DNA of 64,000 nt. It comes from Gloeophyllum trabeum ATCC 11539 (Eukaryota > Basidiomycota > Agaricomycetes > Gloeophyllales > Gloeophyllaceae). The stretch covers positions 1,125,412 to 1,189,411 of the forward strand of contig NW_006920417.1 of the NCBI RefSeq assembly GCF_000344685.1. Reading direction: 5' to 3'. The first letter of the stretch is position 1, and the number at the start of each line of letters is the position of its first letter. The notes below the pieces were generated by a model. The model worked only from the letters and a program-made list of their open reading frames with translations, did no database searches and was not told the origin of the DNA. The position numbers were made by a program, and so were the translations under genes. Shown piece after piece: positions 34,570 through 47,700 of the stretch.

Positions 34570-36748
34570 CGACTCGTGAGATGTCTTCTGTTGACGGGGC
34601 TTGGATCTTCGCGGCATGGACGTGACCTACAGAACTCTCGACATTGCATCATGGATGGATGGCTCAATCTCAGTGGATGCGATCGCCCTCCGACGGCTCG
34701 GTTGCTTTCGCAGAGCTCGTCGACCTCCGCCTTCAGCAGAGCTCCGGCCGCACTTATGCGGTATTCCCCTCTGATGCGCACGTTGGGGAGCCGACAGACA
34801 TCATGTTCTTGGAATGGTGCCGTGCTATCCACCGCCTTGCGTGGATTATCAATCCTCGGCCTTTCTTCCAGGCAGGTCGTAGCCTTGCTCATGAATTATG
34901 ATAGCTTGCTGTTTACCGCTGCCGTCTAGGCTGTGCTGAGGGCGGGCTTGAACCGTGAATCCGTGGCATCATTGATCTAACCATAGTACGATGCTAACTT
35001 TGATGTCACCTCCGGCGCACTTAGTCCGCTTCTCTCTGGAGTTCAAGCTGAGTTGTCTTCTATCAACTACGAGCTGAAGATAGAAGAACTGCCGCCCTTC
35101 ACCGAAGCGTACCCTCGCCTGGGCCTCGAGAAGGCCAGCGATCCCTTCACCCCTTGTCCGCCCTTGAAGAATTGGGAGCCAGACCCGAAATCCATCCCGC
35201 ACTCAAACGCGGGGCCCATTGGTAGGTGGAACAAGAGTCGCGCTGTTTGCACCCAGGTGTCCGGAGCTTCCGCCTGTTCCCTGCCCCGGAAATATTCTGG
35301 AAGCGCCGAAGCGGACCAAAGTCAATGCTATCATCTGTGTGCTGACTTTGCTTGAGGTGAGGTTTATTTCCATCGGGGCAATGCCATAAGTTACGGATGC
35401 AATATAGTTATGGTCAGAATCCGAAAATGCTGTGGAATTCTTGGCCCCTATGGAGATAGTGGTAAGCCTCCAACACATCAATCACGACCTTTCATACTGC
35501 TGAAATCACTGGATAGCTCTTCGGCAGCAGCGTCCGCCCAAGGCCCGGCTACGGCGGGACCGAATTCGGCGGCGTCGCGGACTTCACGCTGCCGGAAGTT
35601 GTACGCGTACCGAGTGGGAGCACCTCGCCTTCGACCCAAGGTACAGAGTACGCATGGAGCCGCAGGGATGGGAAACATGAGCTGCATGTCCTGGTGCGGA
35701 GACGCTCGGTTACGCTGTCGCGGATGCTCGCTGAGCAAGATTTGGAATGGTAGGAGTGCGAGGCTCACTCCCTTTTGATTCACAACCGGCCGGATGCAGC
35801 AGGGTATGCGTCCTCTGAGTCGTCCGTGAGTACGTCGCAAGGATGGTCGCGGGAGAAGGGGTCGTTCCCGGAGGAATTGGGCCTCCCTTTGGACGTGGCA
35901 GTAGGAGATGGATACGGGGAGAGTGAATTCGTCTCCGAACAGGTGAGTTATATCGAGATAGGCACGTTGATCAGACCTTCTTGATGTGACCGTCGATGCA
36001 GCTACTTGTGAAGGCGGCGGAAAGCGGAACGGAGACGACCTCCTTTAGGATTGGCCAAATCTGCGGTGGGACGCCACACGGCGCCTGGGCTACCACGGAT
36101 TAGGTACCTATCTTCGTCCAGTCAAGCAAGTCTCTAGGGTACCTGCCGGATGCCCAGGGTGTAAGCTGCTAGCTACATCTTTACATGAATATCATTAATG
36201 CGAAATGATTTTAGGTGGCGACGTGGCTCACCTCGAAAGTGGTGGCGCAAACCGTCCTCGATGTCACAATTGCACGGGGGCATCCTCGTTCTGCCCTTAA
36301 CGTAGTACACCCGTGGCCAGTGTCGTGGGCACGCATCATGTCTGGGATCAGCTCTGCTATTCTGAAGAACGTGGTGATGACGGACAACCTCTGCCGTCCT
36401 TGCCGTTCAAGCAATGGATAGCGCTCCTCGAAAATAAGGTTAAGGGTGCCACAGAAGCTGATATACGAGAGATTGTGAGTTCACATCTGCGACTGAAGTC
36501 TCCATCATTGACGACTGTTGTGCGACTAGCCGGCTATCAAACTCCTGCAATTCTTGCAAGTCATGGCTTCTGCGGACGAGGCGATACGCTCTTCCGGAAG
36601 AGCTAATCTAGAAGCAGGGGGGACGCCGTTGTTCTCCGCTTGCAAGGCTCAAACCATTAGCCGCACCCTGCGAGATGGCGCCTCAGATTGGTGTAGATGA
36701 AGCAGAGCGGTGGATCCGATACTGGCTTAAGAAGGGCCTTTTTGACTG
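34570..36748 (+). pseudogene. Adenylate-forming reductase (NRPS-like) relic
   Basis: Recognisable order: adenylation domain pieces (34644-34950 with TYAVFPSDAHVG and MFLEWCRAIHRLAWI; 35053-35222 with LKIEELPPFTEAYPRLG; 35359-35390 reading VRFISIGAMP; about 35650 with RMEPQGWET), then the SDR-type reductase domain (35780-36090: VAVGDGYGESEFVSEQ, TSFRIGQICGGTPHGAWATTD) and its C-terminus (LPFKQWIALLENKVKG, then EAGGTPLF and DEAERWIRYWLKKGLFD, stop 36746-36748). Such enzymes activate and reduce aryl or amino acids in basidiomycete secondary metabolism. The phosphopantetheine domain and much of both neighbours are missing. A conserved Trp codon is TAG (about 36100), the SDR Lys of YGESK is Glu, and frames shift, so this gene is dead. 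Confidence 0.8.
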
Positions 36749-37207
36749 AGTCTCCTGAATAGAATTATGCGCTGAACACTAATAAGGACCGTGTTAATCT
36801 TCAGGACTTGCTATGCATGCGGTTATAGCGTCCCCCTGGTGTAGTGATGTATCCTCTGACACCGACGAAGTACGGGCGCCAAAGGTAAACAGGGTCTGCG
36901 GTCAGTCCGCGACCCCTGGGAAACCGTATATCACGTTTCAATGCCGCTGTAAGTCCTAACGTCGCTTTTCCGTGGCACTTGTTTGTGTGCTTTGTCCCGG
37001 ACTGGCACTCTACCCCTGGAGCCAAAAGTACATTGCATGGAAAATGACATTCGTGAGAGGTGCAATGTAATTTTGGCCCCAGAAAAGATCGGGTCATTCT
37101 GACCTGGGCCGCAGATCCCAGTGGTATTTTGAGATGAGATCAAGATGGTCGGCAATGGACGCTCGAGTTGTGCATGAGCCGCGGATGTCCTCCTTGCTCT
37201 CTCCTGT

Positions 37208-39387
37208 ATGTACTTTTACTGCCCTTCTCAGATTTTGCGGAATGTCCCTAGGCTGCTCCTCGAATTCGGAAGCCTGTCGAAGATACCGACCAGAAGTTGT
37301 GACACCACCGCATCCACCTCCGTAATACGTGCCCATACCAGTGGCCGCGTTGAGGAGGCAGACTTTAATATTGAACACGTAGCCGTTGATGACGATCCTC
37401 GCGAGTGGTCCACAGCTCGTAAAGTAAGTAGTCCCTCAATGCATAGGCACCGTCACAGTCGTTCACAGCGAGTCTCTAGACCGTCACCTTACTTATTATA
37501 TCGGCAGGATCACTGCTGGCTGGTCTCGGAGCCATCATATACAATCGTAAGGAGCCACTGACACCCTAACCATCATGGTCGATCTCAAATTCCGAGTCCC
37601 AGCGGCTATCCACGACATACAGCTGGATTTGAACGCCACTAATGCCGAAATCAGCCTCAGTATATCTCTTTTTGCTTTATTGCAGGGTACCATGCCCTTC
37701 GTGTGGAGTGCGACCAGCGAAGTCAAAGGCAGAAAGGTACGCTAGCACAATAATAATGTTTGCACTTCCGTCTCTGAAGCACCTCTCCAGGTCGTCTACA
37801 TATGCTCAATATTCTTATACGCAATTGGATCCATCTGTATCGCTACTGCCAGGAGCATTGCAGAGGTGATAGGGATGCGGTGTTTACAGGCAGCAGGGCA
37901 CGTTACCTCCACACGTTATTCCCGCTAGCCTTACTAAACGATTCTCGAGCTAGCTCGAGCGCCGTGATAACCATTGGAGCCGCAACTTTGGCTGACATTT
38001 ATAACCCGCATGAGCGAGGGACCATGATGGGGATATACTACACCGGCCCTCTTCTAGGGCCGTCCTTGGGACTTATCATCGGTGGTGGACTCACTGAGGC
38101 ACTTAGTTGGAAAGCACCATTCTGGGCATTGACGATCATCAGCGGTCTAGTCTTGGTGTCATTTTTACTATTCTTCAAGGATACCTTCAGGAGAGAACGG
38201 AGTCTCGCTTTCCAGGACACCTTGAAACAAAGGACACCTCGGAATGGCGAGTCGGCGATCGCAGACGCGCCAGATCAAACCCTCACAGATGCAGGCGATC
38301 GGAACAATCTAACTGAGAAGCCCAGCGGCAAGGCCGAGGAACCCTATCACCCTTCTAGTATCAGTGTTGTTGCCGAAGCGTCTCCTTCTCTGCTGCCTAC
38401 TCTTCCCAAGGATGGAATCAAGTTGAGGATCACTGATGTGAATCTGTTCCGTCCGATATGGCTCGTCCTTCGGCGCTGGAATAATTTCGCAACTCTGATT
38501 GCTTCTGGTGAGTCATCTGTGCTTCAAATTATCAACAATAAACCCTTACCCATCTCTTTCAGCCATCTTATTTGCATTCACTTACTGTGTAGCATACACC
38601 GCTTCCAGGACTCTGGCGTCTGCATACGGATATGATGCTCTAAATATAGGACTTGTATTGCTTTCTTATGGCGGAGGTCTGTCATACACTATGGATGACT
38701 TGGCGCCATTGCTTATCATCTTTCCCTAGGTAGTATTGTCGGGAGTATCCTTGGCGGCAGATGGTCGGATCGGGTGCTCGGGCGTCTGAAATCTTCTAGT
38801 GGTGGATGCAGCTATCCCGAGGTAACGCTCAATTTGTATATTCAATACCCACTACTTCCTCTTTTGCAGATGCGTCTGCAGAGTACCAAGCCTGCAATGA
38901 CCTTGCTGCCAGCCTCTATCACTGCCTATGGGTGGTTTGCAGAGAAACATATTCATGTTGCCAGCATATGTGTTGCTTTGTTCTTCGTAGGACTCAGTTG
39001 CACGTGAGTCTCTGGATGTACCATCTGACGTCGAATCATGTGCTCAGGCCTGAAGTTGACAGTTGGATATATTCAAGCACTATCGCGTATATTGTGGACG
39101 CCAATGCTGGTCGATCTTCAACTGCAGTGGCGTGCAACAGCTTGTTTCGCGGTGTCCTCGCTTTCATCGCGACTGAGGTAGCTGTACCCCTGGTACGTGC
39201 GATATCTTGGCATAAGGGCGGTGGATCTCATTGAATAAGTTAGAGTGACGCAATAGGTGAAGGGGGACTGTATACCATTTGGGCAGGATTGGCCATTGTA
39301 ACGGAATTGCTCATCCTGTTGGTAGCGTGGAAGGGATCGCAATGGAGGGAGAGGTCAGAAGCTTCGGAAAGGGCAGCAGCAGGGTAG
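37208..39387 (+). CDS. MFS transporter (DHA1-like), tandem copy 1
   Basis: Ten exons: 37208-37423, 37480-37546, 37603-37736, 37791-37897, 37954-38507, 38563-38676, 38730-38821, 38870-39003, 39063-39192 and 39244-39387; about 563 residues. Major facilitator transporters of this type export drugs, toxins or polyamines by proton antiport. Motifs: DPREWSTARK before the first helix, AIHDIQLDLNAT, SATSEVKGRK (motif A region), TLADIYNPHERGTMMGIYYT, GPLLGPSLGLIIGGGLTEAL, a long cytoplasmic loop (38190-38440), then SICVALFF and YIVDANAGRSSTAVACNS. The intron at 37898-37953 has a GC donor in this copy but GT in copy 2. Exons 2-4 and 6-9 have the same lengths as in copy 2. The first ATG is doubtful, since the N-terminus before VEEADFNIEH does not match copy 2. 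Confidence 0.85.
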
Positions 39388-40401
39388 GACATCATCTATT
39401 TCCTTCTTGATGAGACTCATAGTACGACGCTCTACTTCCTGAACTGATCCTCGTCGCGTGAAAATAGACGGGCACTCTGTGGCATCTATGTTTACCAATC
39501 TTGTTGATTAGACGATTCGTTGCAACTTGCAGGATTGCTTTGCCATGCCTCACAGGTGCAGGCCTATAATTAGGGCGTTTCTGCGAAACGTACTTTAAAT
39601 TTCGCGTCCCGTGAAGCACGCATGTCTGAAATGTGGTGTATGAACCTCAAACCATCTGACTCTGTGGCGCTCCTCCGGTGTGTCCCGTAGAGGCAGCATT
39701 TCGAGAGACATCAGCCGAATTGGTGGCCTCTGAGTAGGGAAACTCACTCAGCGCGTCGGAGCGGGGACGTACATGAATTTCAGCTTCTTACATGCTGCTT
39801 GGCCATCATGACTCGACTTTCGATTCCTTGCATATAGTTTGAGAATCACTGCAGACGGTCTAGGCCGTCCGCCATGCATCTATGCAAAGTGCTAGAGGCT
39901 GAAGTGGTCAGTAACGCGGATCTCACTCCGCTTCCTGAGTATGAAGATATTAAATCAAACGAGCAAGCTTGAAGCTCCAGAGCATCAGCAGGAGACGTGT
40001 ATGCCTGGCTTTCGGCGATGATCCATTCAAACAGTAACTAAAGGTGGCCACCTTGAGCCGCATGTTACAGTTGGTGCCATCGCTGACATGCACCGCGAGT
40101 GATAGCCTGTGGTAGGCACTGGTGGCCTCAAGCTCAATGTTAGATTCTGAGTAGCCTTCGGCCCGAGGCGATTCGTGTTTAATGCCGAACTAAGCCGACG
40201 TGCTTCTATTGTGGCCATCATTCCCACGGATTGCCTTCCTTCTCTCCGTGCCGAATGCACGGCAACCTCGCTCGCCGAATGCCCACATAGATTGTGCATT
40301 ATGTTATCTATAATAACCGCTGCTGTTCTCTCCAGTCACATCCGCTGGGACAACGCTCGTACGACCTCACGAATACTTACGACATTTTCTGAGAATTTAT
40401 C
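39388..40401. other. Intergenic between the tandem MFS genes
   Basis: About 1 kb with no ORF of note. It should hold the promoter of copy 2; no clear TATA box or repeat was seen. Confidence 0.45.
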
Positions 40402-42579
40402 ATGGCCACGGTCGAGGCACAAGACACAATCGTGACTCAGAATCTGGAGTCTCCTGCAAAGATGGTACCTCCACCCGAGGTTGCATGCGCAGAACCCGAG
40501 ACGCTGGCAAAGCCTGACATAGAGCATGCATTCGTTGAGAATGATCCCCGGAAGTGGTCGACAGCACGAAAGGTACTTTAAATTCGATCGTTCTACGCCA
40601 AGGATTGGTGAATGCTGATGCGACGCCTGTAGACTACCATCCTCATAATTATATCGGCCGCGTCGCTTATTGCCGGGTTAGGATCTAATATCTATAACCG
40701 TAAGTGTTGTACTTGAGTCTGAGCTCTGACGAGCAAGAGCTAATACCCATTACTAGCTTCCATCCACGACATAGAGGTTGCACTCCATGCGACCAACAGT
40801 GATATCAGTTTAACCCTTTCTTTGTTCATCTTATTGCAAGGCGTTGTGCCCCTTCTATGGAGCTCTATAAGTGAGATAAAGGGGAGGAAGGTAGATTCTT
40901 CCTTCCGCTTATCGTGTATTCTCATTAACTCTTGTATTTAGGTTGTATATATCACGTCGATCACACTCTACACAGTTGGGTGCATTTGTGTGGCGACCGC
41001 CAAGAACATTAGCGTTGTCATCGGGATGCGTTGCCTTCAAGCTCTCGGGTTAGTACACAATTCCTGTGACGTCTGGACACCTATTTTAAACCATATTACC
41101 GACCGGTGGGTTGGCTAGCTCGAGTGCCGTCATTGCCATTGGGGCTGCTACTCTCGCAGATATCTATGAACCGCATGAACGAGGGACGATGATGGGCGTG
41201 TATTATACCGCGCCCCTCCTCGGTCCTTCCATCGGCCCCATACTTGGCGGTGGACTCACGCAAGGGTTCGACTGGCGTGCAAGCTTCTGGTTTCTAACCA
41301 TATTTGGTGGGATCAACCTGATATCATTCTTGTTCTTTTTCCGTGATACATTCCGGCGCGAGCGAAGTTTGACGTATCAGCTTGTATTGAAAAAGCGGAT
41401 AATGGAGAGAGAGGCGGCGATGCTGGCTTCCAAAAGGTCTAGCCAGATCACCGTAGTCACACCTGAAAAAGTCAAGATGGAGAAGTCCAGTAAACAGGAA
41501 GAGAACAAGGGAGCTACGCCTGATCCGACTGCTAAGGATGTCGAGGCTCAAAATAATGCACCGGTACCGTCTTCCATGAAGGAGATCAAGCTGTCCTTTA
41601 TGGACATCAACCCCATTCCTCCGATAATACTCGTCCTTCGCCGATGGAACAATATCGCCATCCTCACTGCCTCCGGTGTGTATCTGCGTCACTGCCCGCG
41701 TTTTCGATGCTAATAGGATCGGGGCAGGTCTCATTTTTGCATTCAGTTACTGCATCTCCTACACATGCTCGCGCAACTTGACTTCCATATACGGGTATAA
41801 TGCCCTACAGATCGGCCTGGTCCTTCTAGCTTACGGAATCGGTGCGTCTTACAGACGGGTTGGGTGAGCTTAGCTTCCCTGACGCTCGCACATTTCTAGG
41901 TAGCATATTTGGCAGCATCCTCGGCGGTAAGTTTTCGGACTGGACATTGGCCCGACTCAAGGCCAAGAATGGTGGGCAGAGTTATGCTGAAGTAAGGACA
42001 CCTTAGCCGGTTCCGTGCTCCCAGTCGCCTGACAGATCATTTGAGATGCGTCTTGAGAGTACCAAAGCGACCATGGTGATCCTGCCTCTGGCCGTCGTCG
42101 CTTACGGATGGCTCGTCGAAAAGCACGTTCATATTGCTGCAGTCTGCATTGCCCTTTTCTTCTGCGGATTCAGCTCGATGTCAGTCGCCTATTACGTATG
42201 CCCCGAAGCCACTGCTGATGTACAATTCTCGCAGATGGATGTACTCGAGCACTCTGGCGTACATCGTGGACGCCAACGTCGGACGCTCTTCAACGGCAGT
42301 CGCTTGCAACAGCATGTTCCGTGGAGTATTCGCTTTCGTCGCGACCGAGGTTGCCGTGCCTCTGGTATGTTATCCACTTATCCAAGGGCGTCCCTGGTCA
42401 TCACTCACGCTATCTGCATCACAATCAAGGACAATGCGATCGGCGAAGGTGGCTTCTACTCGCTCTGGGCTGGTCTCATGCTTGTCACCGAGGTGCTACT
42501 TCTCCTTGTATGGTGGAAGGGTGGGCAGTGGCGGGAGAGCGCAGAAGCCCGTGAGAAGGCTGCGGCTAACCGTCGATAA
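40402..42579 (+). CDS. MFS transporter (DHA1-like), tandem copy 2
   Basis: Ten exons: 40402-40572, 40633-40699, 40757-40890, 40942-41048, 41119-41675, 41728-41841, 41900-41991, 42046-42179, 42235-42364 and 42430-42579; about 551 residues and every phase joins. Starts MATVEAQDTIVTQ. Motifs: NDPRKWSTARK, SIHDIEVALHATN, SSISEIKGRK, TLADIYEPHERGTMMGVYYT, GPLLGPSIGPILGGG-like turn, FRRERSLTYQLVLKKRI entering the central loop, RRWNNIAILTASG, FSYCISYTCSRNLTSIYGYN, WMYSSTLAYIVDANVGRSS and a basic end REKAAANRR. Twelve hydrophobic segments fit the fold. The match of exon structure with copy 1 shows a tandem duplication. Substrate is unknown; the neighbouring reductase relic hints at export of a lost metabolite, which is inference. 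Confidence 0.92.
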
Positions 42580-44769
42580 GCCACTGATACTGTACCTAAC
42601 ATGCTAGACAGCGTTTAGTTGTTCATGGAGTCTGGAATAGAATAACTCCAGATAAGTGCGGGCCATATTAATTGTGCGGTTTGGGAAGAACGTACCATTG
42701 TTCTCTGGCCGCCAGAGGTGGTTTTGTCAAACTATATACGGTTGAAATTGTGCGTAAACCTAGAATGGCCTGAGTGACGTCCGACAGCTGCAACGACAGT
42801 CTGTGAATCCAGCGTCATGGTTTTGACAGCACCCGCGTACTCTGACAGCGACCATATACTAGTATTCTAGTTCAGGGTCCATTGAAGAAAGCGCTTACCT
42901 GCCAGTCCTAACAGGTGTTTCGATACTTATCTCTGCTTGACTATAAACAGGCATTTCTTACGTGAGTTCGGAGGTGGGTTAATCCACGGGACATCAGAGC
43001 TCGCCATTCCGTCTCGCAAATGCTCCCCGGAGCCGACTCTGCCAGTTGTGATAATTCTGACAGTTAGATCGGCCATTTTTCGTGTACCCGCCGGGTAGCT
43101 AGTAATCTTAACGGGGTGCGGAAGAGGAAAATAAGATTACTGAGTGAACTCACGCAATGGACCGGTACCCCTATCAATCGCGGTGGTTTTACCTGTGAGA
43201 AAGAGAGCTACATGGCAGTGAGAGTTCTTGGAGTAGCGAGCGATAGACGTATGGTTTACGCGTCGATCTTCGGGTAAAAGTCGGTGTCTACTGAGCCCAC
43301 GAGAGAGGTCGCCGCCGCAATACTCATGGATCAGCACATCCATGGATACGAAGATAGACCCTATCGGAAAGTGTAAGGACGAGAAAGAACAAATCCCGAC
43401 GGCGAGCGAGAGCCCGCAACCTCAACATCGACTGAAAGGGTCTAGCCAGGACACTTCGACCAGGGACCCCATGGCCTGACATCGAAGGTCTAAGGGATTT
43501 CATGGACAGCAGATGGCGCAGAGCGGTAAAGCGTCGGCGGAGCTTGACACGGGACCGACTACTATTGCGGGGCTAATACCTTTGTCCTGCCTTACTGTTT
43601 CGATATAGAGATAGTAGGCAGGAATGTCCTGAAGTATTCTCTTCTGGGTCCAATACTAGCGCTGGAACGTATCGGCATGACTCCCGGTAGTGTGGCATCG
43701 AAGCGGGACAGTACTGCCAGTGTAGGATGAGACTTGACTTCCAAATACTGGTTTTATGTCAGTCTCGATAGCGAGAACAAATTCTCCCGTTTAGAGCAGG
43801 GAGATGTAATAGAGTACCAACAGGCGTGCTTCTCTGAAGTCTCATGGGACATGAGTCTCGCAAGGGTCCCTCCCAGGACAGGGCCCGAAGTCCGCGGGAT
43901 GCTGGGCTGGCTACACGTGACTATCGCGGGAGGAACCCATCCCTGTGGCTATCGTAGGGCCCGACAAAGCCATGCTGTCTAGTATAGTCACCGATTGCCC
44001 GGTGCAGCTCGTGCACGAACAGCAGAATAGTGGTAGTGAGAGGACACCGCAGCCATGCGCAGTATGCTTCCTGAACGACCACCTTTCGCCAGTGGGGGAT
44101 TTCAGACAGGAGTCACAGTAGAATGTGGCCGAACTTGAACGGCAGGGAAAACCATCTCGGGAAATTCCGGTGTTTGTGACCACTCCGTTCCAGCTCGTCG
44201 TTCCAAGTTCGATGCCTCGCTCAGCAGAACGACCGGGCAACGCCAGTCACCAGCCGGTCGAAAATGCGTCAGTATAGTTTTTCGACCGCTCTGTGCATAT
44301 TTGGGACCTGTGGTCTCCACTTCCCTAGGTCCCCATAATCTTATCCATGACATTAACTTAAGGATGCTATATGCCAGATTCAGTCTTGATTCCACGCAAG
44401 TCAGTCCTTATCTTGCATTTATATATGGACCGCTTACTCCTACACATTCATAGGTGCAGAGATACGACAATACCTCTGTAGGAGCTGACTTCCCTTGTCA
44501 GCTCAAACGTGTGGTCTTCCCATGAAGTTCCTTACCAATACAGCGCATCCGTCATCCCCGGGAGGCGTTATCTAGGAGTACGCCCCTTACGTGCCATATG
44601 GCCCAGAAGTTATGTCAGAGTGGTCGAGCCCACTTCCGAAATACACTCGAGGCCCGACGATATGGCCACGCACCTTGGGAACTTATAAACCTCGAAAAGC
44701 CTCTGTAAGCCGTCGGGACGCCGGTTATCAGCAAGCTTTGCGAGACCTGCTGCTCTTTCATTGTAGATC
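42580..44769. other. Gene-free 2.2 kb
   Basis: ORFs here (for example 43911-44240 minus, 44102-44395 minus) show no family features. No TIR, LTR or tRNA was found. The promoter of the oligopeptide transporter gene should lie at its right end. Confidence 0.4.
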
Positions 44770-47700
44770 ATGACGCCCTACGACGAGAAGGACGTAGCGG
44801 ACGTCCAAACAGCCTTCAAAAGGGAGGATTCCAACAATTCATCCGATGGCTTTGAGAAATATGTCACGGTAATGAAGCTCATGCACATTTGAGTTAGGTT
44901 CTTCACTCCCTGATGCGCCTCGCAACAGGAAGATCAAGCATACGTCCTGGAAGCGGACCTCCAGATGCGAGGCACCGACCTCGAGGAGGCCATGGAAGCC
45001 GCAAGTCGGATGACTGCAGAGGAGACTCAAGCAGCCATTGAGATGATGGTGGCAGAGGTTAGCGATTGCAAGTCACAGATGCAGACCGTCGGCTGACACA
45101 CTCTGCTAGCACTCGACAGATCCCGTGAGATTTAGCGGCCCATTCTTTTAGGCATTCCTCTCATTCTGCTACGTCGTGAAGAACTTCCCTTCGGGAATCA
45201 TTGAGAAAGCAAGGTGCGTGTTGCTTGACTTGGATACCAAAAGAACTGGTGCTATAAGGCGGCTTAGGCGATACCTATATGATGACACGTTGAAGGCAGA
45301 TTCGACCCAATATGCCAAGATCTATGAAGAACTCAAGATTGAGGCTGCGATGATCATGATTGTGAGTACGATTAAGTGCATTGCGCTGTATGGGAGTGAT
45401 TGACTGTCATAGAATTCTGCATACCCCGAAGTGCGGGCAGTAGTCGATAACCACGATGATCCTTCAATGCCGGCTAGCACGTTCAGGAGTTGGACCATTG
45501 GGCTGATTTATGTGGCCGCTGGGTATAGATTTAGCTGCAGTTCATCACCCAACAATTATTCTCACGACATTTGTTAGAGCCTTTATCAACCAATTCTTCT
45601 CTATTCGTCAACCTGGTATCACTGTCGCTACCAACGTTGCCCAGCTACTGTATGTGTCATTGCACCCGAGTCACGCTGGGTGCTGACGTTAAGCTTTAAG
45701 CGCTTTCCCTGCTGGCAAATTACTGGACACAATCCTTCCTACTTGGCAGTTCACAACTTTTGGTTATACATGGAGCCTTAACCCGTGAGTCTCTTGAACC
45801 GCGCCTGGATTCCTGTAACATGTATTTATCTCTGTTTTAGTGGCCCCTTCAATATGAAAGAACACATGGTTATCACGGTGAGTCACGTCGTCTGATACCC
45901 GGATGGCCGCTTCTAACAACTATCCACCCTAGATCATGGCTAACGTAGGGTTCTCGGCTCCGTACACCAACTATGTTATCTTTGTACAGTATATTGATCG
46001 GTTCTTCAATCAGGTTAGTCTGCAGCATAGATGCATGGTGCTGGATATAGCGGCAGCTGACCGTACTGTCTTCATTAGCCATGGGCTTCTAACTTTGGTT
46101 ACCAAAGTGTGTATCCCACAACCGTATATCGATCACTGACTAGACCCCACTGCAGTTCTCGTCGGATTATCGACCAATTTCATTGGCTACGGTCTCGCTG
46201 GACTGACACGACGTTTCTTGGTATATCCCTCCCAGGCTATATGGCCCCAGAATCTCGCTACGATTGCTCTCAACAGAGCTTTCCACTCCGGCCGGAACGA
46301 TGTAGTGCACGGTTGGAGAATCTCCCGGATGCGGTGGTTTATGTACTGCTTCACCGCTATGTTCATCTACTTCTGGTTCCCCAACTACATCTTCCAGGCG
46401 CTCTCCTACTTCAACTGGATCACCTGGATCAGCCCAAATAACGTCACTCTAGCCGCTGTAACCGGAGGTGTCACGGGCTTGGGCTTGAATCCATTCCCCA
46501 CTTTTGACTGGAACATGTTGACCGTTGTCGGCGATCCGCTCATCAATCCGTTCTTTACCATGCTCAACTTATTCTTGGGTGCATTGGCTACGTTCCCGAT
46601 TGTCATTGGTATCTGGTATGGGAACGTCTGGAACACGGCGTACCTCCCGATCAACTCCAATGGTGTCTTTGATAACACGGGCAATCGTTACAACGTTTCG
46701 AGGGCAGTCAATTCCGATACATTGTTCGACGAGGCCGGTTATAAGGCATACTCACCGGCCTAGTATGTGTTCAGCCCTCTCGGGCCTCATATAGTTCCTG
46801 ACGTCTTACTCCTAGCCTCGCTGCAGGGAACATCTTGCTCTACGGCATCTTCTGTAAGCAGCTATCCTCTGAATCATCGCACCCTTCTTTCTCCTGATGG
46901 CCAACGTGTCTAGTCGCGACATACACTGCTACACTGTCGCATGCGATACTCTATCACCGGCACGAGATAGCTTACGGCTTTCGCAACCTGCTCAGCCGGA
47001 AATCGTTCAAGGAGAACAGCAAAGACGTGCACTCTCGTTTAATGTCCGTATACAAAGAAGTCCCCGAGTGGTGGTATTTTGTGTACGTTCATCGTTTCGG
47101 GAGTGGGCATCTCTTGCTCATGCCAATTCACCAGGACCCTTTGCGTTGCGATCGGTATAGGGGCTGCCGGTATCGGTGCTTATCCTACTAACACCACTCC
47201 CGCTGTTGTGTACGTCTTACATCTGGCATCTTCTGCGTCTTGCTGAACCGCGGCTCTCAGTCTCTATGGAGTTTTCTTGGCAGCCATCTTTTGTGTACCT
47301 ATCGGGATCATCCAGTCCGTCACAAACGGTCAGTCGAGCGCCACCGTCTAGCAGAGGACGTTTCTGAGGGATTGTCGAATGCAGTACAAGTTACCTTGAA
47401 TGTCCTTGCTGAATTTCTGGGCGGGTTGTGGTTCCCCGGAAATGCCACAGCAAGTACGCGTTCTGTCCTCTCTCTGTCTGTATGACGATACTGAGACTTT
47501 GTCCCGAAGTGAATTGTAGGTGGTCCTTCAGCCGTGTCGCCCAACCTGGGAAGTAACCAATTCTATCCGCAGATTTCAAGTCTTACGGCTACGTTACGAC
47601 GTGAGTGTGGGCTGCCCTCAGAGAGCTCGAGTGGCTTATATTCTCCGTGGCAGGGCACATACCTTGTCCTTCGCTCAGGACCTCAAGTTATCACATTGTA

